DNA of 64,000 bases from SKVR01 sp964453995 (lineage in GTDB: Bacteria; Bacteroidota; Bacteroidia; Bacteroidales; UBA7960), in contig CAYVQC010000008.1 in assembly GCA_964453995.1 (NCBI GenBank), forward strand, positions 1-64,000, written 5' to 3'. The translations under genes and the position numbers were made by a program. Shown here in pieces: positions 1 to 6,995 of this stretch (position 1 is the stretch's first letter; the number at the start of each line of letters is the position of its first letter). Under the pieces are notes generated by a model. The model was given only the letters and a program-made list of their open reading frames with translations, was not told the DNA's origin and did not search any database.

Positions 1-813
1 GAGGGGATTTTTTACGTGGAAGGTGGGGCCTGCAGGGTCAGGTAAGATTACTGCCGATTCGGCAGCATCACTTATGGTTTTTGCAGGGTCAATATCATTG
101 AGAAACGGCCTGATCTGGCTTTCAAATTCAGCGGTATTGGAAGCTCTAAGTGCCAGCCGGAGTATCATTGAATTGGCAAATTTCTCCCACATATCGAGGT
201 CTCCCTGGTACATTACATCGGCCTGGTCAAAGCCTGGCATATCAGACTCGGGCACATCCCTGTACTGGTTTATCAACTCCACACCCGTTTTCAATTCGTT
301 GAGCATAAAAAGATAAATATCTTTCTGGCTATCGAAGGCGGGTCTTATGTTTTCAAAAGCTTCAAAAACGGGCATATCGCCATACATATCGGTGATCTGT
401 TGTATGAGGAATACATTCCAGATGCGGGCCACAGCTTCCTTTTTGGGGTTTTCCAATTCTTGCGAAAGCTCGATCACATGGTACATATACATCATAGGGG
501 CAAAATTGGCGGCTGCGTAATACCAGTCCCATGGAACATTCCAGGCGCGGGGCTCGTAATTTCCGGAGGTAAAGTTTGCTCCAACCTGGATGTTGGTAAG
601 ATGCTGAGCATATACCGAGCCAGAGATCTGGTGCATCCACTGCCATATCCCTACACTAAGACCGGAACCTGTTACCAGGGCACGGGTAAAAAGAGCATCA
701 GGTTCAATAAGATCGCTGGTGGTCTTGGGCCGGTCAATTTCATCAAAATCTTTGGTGCAGCCAAAGGCTACTATCAAAAGGGCTGCTATAATATATTTTA
801 CGTTGTTTTTCAT
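1..813 (-). CDS. SusD/RagB-like starch-binding outer membrane lipoprotein (C-terminus cut by window edge)
   Basis: This gene starts at the ATG at 811-813 and stays open for 271 codons to the window edge, so its C-terminus is missing. The N-terminus is a lipoprotein signal with a lipobox ending in Cys18 (AFGC), followed by TKDFDEIDRPKT. SusD-like proteins sit on the outer face of the outer membrane and act as lids over a SusC transporter during glycan capture. The text around residues 100-145 (ARIWNVFLIQQITDMYGDMP, then a DSQKDIY segment) resembles the SusD-like_2 subfamily. It lies 20 bases behind the SusC gene on the same strand, the usual order for the pair. The sugar cannot be told from the sequence. 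Confidence 0.9.
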   Translation of the reverse strand, partial: MKNNVKYIIAALLIVAFGCTKDFDEIDRPKTTSDLIEPDALFTRALVTGSGLSVGIWQWMHQISGSVYAQHLTNIQVGANFTSGNYEPRAWNVPWDWYYAAANFAPMMYMYHVIELSQELENPKKEAVARIWNVFLIQQITDMYGDMPVFEAFENIRPAFDSQKDIYLFMLNELKTGVELINQYRDVPESDMPGFDQADVMYQGDLDMWEKFANSMILRLALRASNTAEFESQIRPFLNDIDPAKTISDAAESAVILPDPAGPTFHVKNPL

Positions 814-833
814 AATCTTCGATTTTTGCAGTG

Positions 834-3800
834 TTAGAGAGAAACTTTAAGGTTAGCACCCACTGTTCTCATTTCAGGATAAGCATAAAGTTCAAAGCCA
901 ACATTATTTCCGGTACCGAATGAAGCTTCGGGCGAAATGTTTTCGGTTTGGCGGTAGATGTAGAAAAGATTGTTTACGTAAACTGAAAGGGAAACCTCGC
1001 GAAACGGGGTATTGTTTAGCACCTTGGGGCTTAAATTATAACCCACCGAAAGTTGCCTGAAACGCACAAAAGAGGCGTCATACACAAAAGCTTCATGGAT
1101 ACGGGATACCCTCTCCCAGTAAACCTGTGGATCTACATAATAAGTTCCCTCTTCGGTTTCTCCCGGCCTAACACCGGTAACGGGGAACCCCATGTTGAAG
1201 TCCGCGGGGTTGAGGTTGGGATCAGCATCTGCAAGTTCAACAGCCCTGTACCAGTCATCACGCCCTTCTTCGGTAAAGGCAAGGGTACCAAATTCAGCAC
1301 CTGCCATATTGGAAACAGAGAAAATCTCATGCCCCAGTTTGGAATCGATATGGAAGGAAGCAGTAAACCGCCTGAATTTGAAAGAGGAATTGAAACCCCA
1401 CAAAATATCTGGAGTGGCATTGCCCAGGATATTGTCGGTAAGGATGGCTTCATTTTCATCGGTTCTGATGGTTGGCAGATTTTGTTCGTTGAGGATTAAT
1501 CGTCCCTCGCTGTCGCGGGCAAAAGCAGTTCCAAGAATCACTCCTGCCGGATGACCGGGCATGGCAGCAATTCTCACCCCACCATCGCCAAGGGCACTGC
1601 TTTGTATGATCAGGTCAATATCTTCACTGATCTCTCTTACTTCGCTCCACTGGCGGGTAAAATTCGCACTGCTGGTCCAGCTGAAAGTATTGGTTTCAAT
1701 GATCTTGTAACTGGTAAACAATTCTACGCCTGTATTGAGCACAAAGCCGGAATTGATAAACCCGGCCTGGAAGCCAGAGGAAGGCGTGAGGGGGTTGCGA
1801 AAGATCTGATCGCGGGTACCTGACTGGTAGTAGGAAACATCCGTACGCAGTCTATTGCCAAAAAAGATGGATTCAATCCCTACTTCATTGGTTACGGTAA
1901 ATTCAGGCAGCAGGAAAAACTCAGGTCTTATGGAATTGGTAAATCCGTAGGGCAGGCCAAAATACTGATTGGTTTGGGTGCCAAACTGGACATATCTCAT
2001 GCTTGCAAGATCGCCGCCGGATCCTGTTTCTCCCAGCGATCCTCTGATCTTGAGCATGTCAATGTAGTTGGGCAGATCGAACGTTTCTTCCAACAGCCAG
2101 CTGGCACTAATGGAGCGATAGCCGTAGGAGCGGTTTTCTGCAGCCAGTACCGAGGTCCAGTCGTTACGGTAGGTAATGTCCAGGAAAACCATCCTGCGGT
2201 AGTCCATGCTCACCAGCCCGTATAGAGAATGTACTTCCCTGTCGTTGATGCCCATGGTAGGAATGGGATTGTTGAAATTCTGAATGACATAAGGGCCGAC
2301 AGGATTGATCAGCCCGCTTTCAGAAGAAGAACTCAGGCTTCTGGAACGCCTCTGCATAATGTTACCTCCAAAAGAACTTTGCAAGGTAAAATCGCCCCAT
2401 TGATGTCCGCCACTGAGCAGGAAGTCATAATTGGCTTCAGCAATTTCCAGCCTGGTGAAGCTTCCTGTTGCCAGACCCTGCAATTTGTAATATGTATTAT
2501 GCGCAACAATGCGTTGTCTTTCATCATTGAAATAATCAATACCTGCTTTCAGGTTGAGATCGAGATCAAATTCCAGGTCAAGCATTTGAGCAAAATCTAT
2601 GTTCATACTGGCAAAACCAAGCAATCGATTGCGCTCATCGCGGTTGGTATTGAGGTTGGCTGCCCAGTAGGGATTTTGCAGCAAAGGAGAAGTGGCAAAT
2701 TCGGGAGTGCCATCATTTACGATTTCACCGGTAACAGGGTCGGTATCGTAAAGTGAAGTCCATACCACTGCATGTCCGCTAAGGGTCTGATATTCTTCCA
2801 GATGATCCATGGAAACTGAAGCAGGCATATGGTAGAGCAGGTACACCGGGTTATCAGGTGAACCGGCCAGGTTGGGCCTGTTGAAAGCCTCCTGCCTGAT
2901 ATAGTTGGCGCGTGCATCCACCAGGATATAATCGGCCAGTTTGGAATCGAAGCGCAGGTTAAGCGATTTGCGGTCAATATCGTTGGTAGGGATCATTCCC
3001 TGGTTTTGTGTCCAGGAGGCAGAAAACAGCACTCCTGTGTTTTCGGTTCTTTTATCCAGTGTAAGGATATGATCGAAACTGGTAGCATCGCTGAAGAAAT
3101 CATCATAGCGATGCCCTGTAACGGGCATTAGGTTTTGCTCTTCACCAAGGAAATTGGTGATCATTTGTCCGTTCATTTTTGGGCCCCAGTTTCGTGAGCT
3201 TCTCTGCAGGAAACTTCCGCTGGAACCTTGAGCATAGCTTGTTTGGAAGTCGGGTTTGATCAAGGGTGATTGTGTGGAAGCAACAAACTGATAGCCAACA
3301 CCAATACCTTCTTTCTTTGATCCGCTGCGGGTGGTAATCATGATCACGCCATTTTGTCCGCGTGACCCATACAATGCAGAAGCAGCGCCACCTTTCAGCA
3401 CTGAGATGGATTCTACATCGTCGAGGTTGATATTGTTGATGGCATTACCGTAATCAAAACCACCAAAGAGCCCGCCTGAGGACCCACCGGAGTTGTCAAT
3501 GGGAATACCATCAATTACAAAAAGAGGTTCATTGCCCATGGTCATTGAATTGGCTCCTCTGATGGTAACCCTTGATGAGCCCCCTGCTCCGCTACCCGAT
3601 TCGCTGATATCCAACCCGGCAACCTGCCCTACAAGGCCCGAAAGAGGATTGATGCGGCTGGTATTGCTGAGTTCTTCAGCATCCACTTGCTGCACCGAAT
3701 ACCCCAGGGCTTTGGATTCGCGTTTGATTCCAAGGGCGGTAACCACTACTTCCTGCAACTGTTCGATGGATTCATAAAGAACTACATCCACAGTCTCACG

Positions 3801-4064
3801 ACCCTCAATACTGACTCGTTCTGTAAGATATCCAATGAAAGACACTTCGATTTCGTTTTGATCCCGGGCCACTTCAAGGGTAAACCTGCCCTCAAAATCG
3901 GTGGTAACACCGGTTGTGGTACCGGGAACCACTACCGTTGCACCGGGTAAAGTGTTACCATTGGCGTCATATACAGTACCGCTGATGGTTTTTTGTTGGG
4001 CAAAACCAACAGAGCTGATAAAAAGCATCAACAGGATCAATAAATGTATTTTTTTATAGTGCAT
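834..4064 (-). CDS. SusC/RagA-family TonB-dependent outer membrane transporter
   Basis: This 1076-residue protein has a signal peptide ending near residue 22 (VGFAQQ). A CarboxypepD_reg-like beta-sandwich follows at about 25-105, with TISGTVYDANGNTLPGATV. A plug domain lies at about 115-240, with the family landmarks RVTIRGANSM, PLFVIDGIPIDN and SISVLKGGAASALYGSRG. The rest is a long beta-barrel. SusC proteins import oligosaccharides or peptides across the outer membrane using TonB energy. Its partner SusD begins 20 bases downstream. The ROK regulator gene 61 bases upstream points the same way, with a terminator-like hairpin between them. Length is normal for the family and the frame is intact. 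Substrate unknown. Confidence 0.95.
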   Translation of the reverse strand: MHYKKIHLLILLMLFISSVGFAQQKTISGTVYDANGNTLPGATVVVPGTTTGVTTDFEGRFTLEVARDQNEIEVSFIGYLTERVSIEGRETVDVVLYESIEQLQEVVVTALGIKRESKALGYSVQQVDAEELSNTSRINPLSGLVGQVAGLDISESGSGAGGSSRVTIRGANSMTMGNEPLFVIDGIPIDNSGGSSGGLFGGFDYGNAINNINLDDVESISVLKGGAASALYGSRGQNGVIMITTRSGSKKEGIGVGYQFVASTQSPLIKPDFQTSYAQGSSGSFLQRSSRNWGPKMNGQMITNFLGEEQNLMPVTGHRYDDFFSDATSFDHILTLDKRTENTGVLFSASWTQNQGMIPTNDIDRKSLNLRFDSKLADYILVDARANYIRQEAFNRPNLAGSPDNPVYLLYHMPASVSMDHLEEYQTLSGHAVVWTSLYDTDPVTGEIVNDGTPEFATSPLLQNPYWAANLNTNRDERNRLLGFASMNIDFAQMLDLEFDLDLNLKAGIDYFNDERQRIVAHNTYYKLQGLATGSFTRLEIAEANYDFLLSGGHQWGDFTLQSSFGGNIMQRRSRSLSSSSESGLINPVGPYVIQNFNNPIPTMGINDREVHSLYGLVSMDYRRMVFLDITYRNDWTSVLAAENRSYGYRSISASWLLEETFDLPNYIDMLKIRGSLGETGSGGDLASMRYVQFGTQTNQYFGLPYGFTNSIRPEFFLLPEFTVTNEVGIESIFFGNRLRTDVSYYQSGTRDQIFRNPLTPSSGFQAGFINSGFVLNTGVELFTSYKIIETNTFSWTSSANFTRQWSEVREISEDIDLIIQSSALGDGGVRIAAMPGHPAGVILGTAFARDSEGRLILNEQNLPTIRTDENEAILTDNILGNATPDILWGFNSSFKFRRFTASFHIDSKLGHEIFSVSNMAGAEFGTLAFTEEGRDDWYRAVELADADPNLNPADFNMGFPVTGVRPGETEEGTYYVDPQVYWERVSRIHEAFVYDASFVRFRQLSVGYNLSPKVLNNTPFREVSLSVYVNNLFYIYRQTENISPEASFGTGNNVGFELYAYPEMRTVGANLKVSL

Positions 4065-4087
4065 AAGGTAAAGATTTTATAAAACGT

Positions 4088-4118
4088 AAAAAAAGCCTGC
4101 TCTGACAGCAGCTGGCTT
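4088..4118 (-). terminator. terminator-like hairpin between the ROK gene and susC
   Basis: Read on the minus strand, 4118-4107 (AAGCCAGCTGCT) can pair with 4101-4093 (AGCAGGCTT) around a 5-base loop, with a three-base bulge. A run of seven U follows (4094-4088). This has the form of an intrinsic terminator. It fills most of the 61-base gap, leaving only 23 bases before the susC ATG, so susC transcription from the ROK promoter would have to read through it. I see no good TAnnTTTG box between the hairpin and susC. Confidence 0.6.
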
Positions 4119-4125
4119 GTATAAT

Positions 4126-5418
4126 TTATTTCTTGATCAGTTCAAAATATTCAAACACTTGCGCTCCGGCACCTTTTAGCCCACCAAGATCGCCTAACTC
4201 AGAAAACTCTATTTTACAATCTTCCAAAGGATTAAGCAGTGCTGATCCTGACATGCCTGTTTTTACCGGGTCGAGCAGAAGGGTTTTTAGTTTGGCAAAT
4301 TTTCCACCAATAATAATAAGTTCGGGGTTGAGAAGATTAACGATATTCCCCAGGGCATGTCCCAGTTTAAAACCCATTTCCTGCACAAGCCGTATGGAAA
4401 GATCATCACCTTTCAGGGCGGCCATCAACACGTCATCATACCTCACAGAGGAACCATCTTCAGGAATTTCCACCATGGTTTTTTCCCCTGCAGCAATTCT
4501 CTCCATGAAATTCTCTTCCAGGGTATAACCTCCAACATCATTTCCCAGGCATCCCTTTTTCCCACAGAGGCACATTTTTTCGCGGTTGCCAAATTGCATG
4601 TGGCCAAACTCACCGGCGAAACCCATTCCGCCATTTACAATTTTATTATCAATAATAAGGCTTGTTCCCAGCCCCCTGCTCAGGTTGATTACGATGGCAT
4701 GATTTACATCCCTGGCTTTACCAATAATTTTTTCTGCCATCCCAAAACAGCGGGTGTCGTTGTTGAGAAAAACAGGAATGTCAAGTTTTCGGCTCAGGTA
4801 TTCCCTGAGGGGTTGATCGAGAAAATTGAAGAATGTAAGGCTTTCGCCGGTATCGTGTTTTACCCGGCCGGTAATGCCTAATCCCATGCCTAAAATGCCT
4901 TCCTCTCCCACACCTGAGTTCTCGGTGCATTCCAGGATAAAATTCTCCACATCCTTCAGGCATTCGGGTGTATTGCTCAGCACAAAATCTGTTTTCTGCC
5001 GGTAGTATACCGTATTAAGTTTTGAATCCACAATACCTACTGTGATTCTTTTCATGAGAATTTCTACACTCAAAGCATAAAAACTCATATTCTTAAGGGC
5101 ATACACTGCAGGCTTGCGCCCGTTAAGAGTCTCCTTCTTGCCTGCTACAGTTAAGAATCCTTCCGATTGAAGCTCATTCACCAGCTTAATTCCTGTGGGG
5201 GCGCTTATTTTAAGCTCCTTGCAGATATCCGGAACAGTCACCCCATGGCCGTTTTGGGAAATAACCTGGATGATCCTCAACTTTTGCTGCATCAATCGGG
5301 TTTCATTAGTGATCTCAGTAAGATTGCTTTTAAAAATTGCTTTCATTTGTTCTTTGGCTGTAATTTTATGTTCACCAAGTTGTGATTCATTCAATGATTT
5401 TTTAATGCTGTGCTGCAC
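4126..5418 (-). CDS. ROK-family protein with N-terminal winged helix, probable sugar-responsive repressor
   Basis: This 430-residue protein has a helix-turn-helix region at about 42-100, containing TVPDICKELKISAPTGIKLV, and then a ROK sugar-kinase-like domain. The domain shows Asp221 in FLNNDTRC (catalytic Asp position), the EFGH motif at 270-273 and the zinc cluster CLCGKKGCLG at 283-292. The cluster keeps all three Cys and His273, but the last position of the CxCGxxGCxE signature is Gly292 instead of Glu. Proteins of this layout (NagC, Mlc, XylR) are transcription repressors that bind a sugar or sugar phosphate. It lies directly upstream of susC-susD on the same strand and divergent from a second ROK gene, so it may control sugar uptake here. 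Effector unknown; loss of kinase activity is plausible but not shown. Confidence 0.85.
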   Translation of the reverse strand: MQHSIKKSLNESQLGEHKITAKEQMKAIFKSNLTEITNETRLMQQKLRIIQVISQNGHGVTVPDICKELKISAPTGIKLVNELQSEGFLTVAGKKETLNGRKPAVYALKNMSFYALSVEILMKRITVGIVDSKLNTVYYRQKTDFVLSNTPECLKDVENFILECTENSGVGEEGILGMGLGITGRVKHDTGESLTFFNFLDQPLREYLSRKLDIPVFLNNDTRCFGMAEKIIGKARDVNHAIVINLSRGLGTSLIIDNKIVNGGMGFAGEFGHMQFGNREKMCLCGKKGCLGNDVGGYTLEENFMERIAAGEKTMVEIPEDGSSVRYDDVLMAALKGDDLSIRLVQEMGFKLGHALGNIVNLLNPELIIIGGKFAKLKTLLLDPVKTGMSGSALLNPLEDCKIEFSELGDLGGLKGAGAQVFEYFELIKK

Positions 5419-5486
5419 ACCCCAAAGATCCTTTCATTTTGGATGAGCATCAATAAATAAACCCCAAACCGGTCTCTTTCAGAGTA

Positions 5487-5517
5487 CAAGTTTATTAAAC
5501 TTTTTATTATAAACAAA
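5487..5517 (-). promoter_or_regulatory. Bacteroidetes-type promoter of the leftward ROK gene, with 15-bp palindrome
   Basis: On the minus strand a TTTG -33 box (5517-5514) is followed after 19 bases by TAAACTTG (5494-5487), one base off the TAnnTTTG -7 consensus. A perfect palindrome with 7-base arms around one central base, AAGTTTATTAAACTT (5488-5502), covers the -7 box. An operator there would block transcription, which suggests autoregulation or cross-regulation by one of the two ROK proteins. The expected leader is about 60 bases. Confidence 0.55.
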
Positions 5518-5792
5518 GCATTTTTTAATATTTTTAAAAATAGGACAGGCTTTCTTCTCACAAGAAAATAAAGGGAGCTATGACAGGGAATTGGAATTCA
5601 TTTTATCACGATAGGTTTTTGCGATGCATGATGCTGATTACATTACACTTACCTGAACACAGAATTATTATTTCTCAAAAAACCGGAAATAAAACCCAGC
5701 CTAATAATTCCTTCACTTCGGTTTATTGCACTGTTCGATAATTTTCATTCATTTTGATAAAAAAAACTCTGGGCTGAATAAATAAAAATTCC

Positions 5793-5800
5793 TACATTTG
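5793..5800 (+). promoter_or_regulatory. -7 box of the rightward ROK gene
   Basis: TACATTTG matches TAnnTTTG exactly and lies 22 bases before the ATG at 5823. The -33 region is weak (TCTG at 5768-5771, spacer 21). Confidence 0.5.
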
Positions 5801-5822
5801 TTCACTCAATGAATAAACAAAT
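5796..5822. promoter_or_regulatory. inverted repeat, candidate ROK operator
   Basis: ATTTGTTCA (5796-5804) and TAAACAAAT (5814-5822) form a 9-base inverted repeat with one mismatch and a 9-base spacer. It spans from inside the -7 box to the base before the start codon. From memory, XylR-type ROK operators are also built from TTTGTT/AACAAA half-sites, so this is a reasonable autoregulatory operator. Binding is inferred. Confidence 0.5.
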
Positions 5823-6965
5823 ATGCTTGAATTAAAAGAAAGAAGTCACCGTAAAGTTTTTTCGCTCATCAGGGCACAGGGCAGTGTTTCCGGTGCATTA
5901 TTATCACGCCAAACCGAAATGCAACCCTCCTCGCTGGTGTATATTTTACGCCACTTGAACAATAAAAACCTGATCCGTGTAAGTGGTCTGGGTCAATCTA
6001 CCCAAAAGGGAGGTAAGCGGCCTGTCTTATGGGAAGTAAACCCCGACTATGGCACCATCATGGGACTGGAGGTAATGCGCCAGGCCATAAGGGCAGTGCT
6101 GGTAAATCTGGCAGGAGATGTGATCATGAAAGTAGAAAAAGAGTTTACTCCGGGCCGGCCCGAAAAGAACATCTCGCGCATTGTGAATACCATCAATGAG
6201 ATCATCAACGAAACGGGCAATTCTTCGGGAAAACTGCTCTACATTTCCCTGGCCATTCCAGGTATTGTAGATCCAACCAGCCAGAAGGTGATCTATTCTT
6301 ATGGTTTAAAGATGGAAGATTTTGACCTCAAAGGACTCATTGCCGAGCATTTTGATATCCCGGTTGGAATCATCAATGATGCCAATGCAGGAGCACTGGG
6401 AGAACAGTGGTTCAACAGGGGCGAAAACCTCATCAATAACATACTGTATATAATGTACAACCCCCTGGCTGGAGGAATGGGTTTGGGAATAGTACTACAC
6501 CAACAGCTCTATACCGGGTCTAATGGTATTGCCGGGGAAATCTTCTCACGGGCACCCTCGCTGGAAGAGATTACCACCAAAATCAGCAGGGATGAACCTG
6601 AATTGAAAAGCATGTTGCCTCCGGGAAAAAATCCTTCCAATATACAGATCGCTGACCTGTACAATTATTCGCGCAAAGGCTGTGAATTCAGTACCAGAAT
6701 CCTTTCGCACCTGAGCAAACTTGTAGCCAGGGAAATCAGCAAGATCAACGGATTGTTTGATCCTGAGCGCATCACACTGGGTGGCGACCTTAGTATTTGT
6801 GAGAATCTTTGCTGCGATGAAATTGAACGCTCACTGCGAAATATGCTGGAAAACTATTATCCCTTCAAAATCCAGATTCCACAGATACAATATGCAAAAG
6901 CAAAAGTTTTTTCTGCTGCTATTGGAGCTACAGCTCTTTATTTATCGGATGAACTTACGGTATAA
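5823..6965 (+). CDS. ROK-family transcriptional regulator lacking the zinc motif
   Basis: This 380-residue protein has a winged-helix N-terminus (about 8-60, with SGALLSRQTEMQPSSLVYIL) followed by a ROK fold. The catalytic-Asp segment INDANAGALGEQ (Asp186) and the glycine-rich GGMGLGIVLHQQLYTGSNG are present. After GIAGE (Glu239) the usual GH plus Cys cluster is absent; the text runs FSRAPSLEEI with no cysteines. Without the zinc site this is more likely a regulator than a sugar kinase. It is transcribed away from the first ROK gene and susCD, and its start overlaps the end of a candidate operator. Its 3' end lies 30 bases from the convergent sensor kinase. Effector and targets are unknown. 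Confidence 0.82.
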   Translation: MLELKERSHRKVFSLIRAQGSVSGALLSRQTEMQPSSLVYILRHLNNKNLIRVSGLGQSTQKGGKRPVLWEVNPDYGTIMGLEVMRQAIRAVLVNLAGDVIMKVEKEFTPGRPEKNISRIVNTINEIINETGNSSGKLLYISLAIPGIVDPTSQKVIYSYGLKMEDFDLKGLIAEHFDIPVGIINDANAGALGEQWFNRGENLINNILYIMYNPLAGGMGLGIVLHQQLYTGSNGIAGEIFSRAPSLEEITTKISRDEPELKSMLPPGKNPSNIQIADLYNYSRKGCEFSTRILSHLSKLVAREISKINGLFDPERITLGGDLSICENLCCDEIERSLRNMLENYYPFKIQIPQIQYAKAKVFSAAIGATALYLSDELTV

Positions 6966-6995
6966 TTGCTTGCCAACAGATTATTAAGTGCATGC

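Larger units (their letters stand above)
5419..5822. promoter_or_regulatory. divergent control region between two ROK genes
   Basis: This 404-base gap is AT-rich and holds the promoters for both ROK genes. The leftward promoter is at 5487-5517 and the rightward -7 box is at 5793-5800. Each overlaps or abuts a palindrome, described separately. The middle (about 5520-5780) shows no ORF or RNA gene that I can recognise. Confidence 0.6.
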
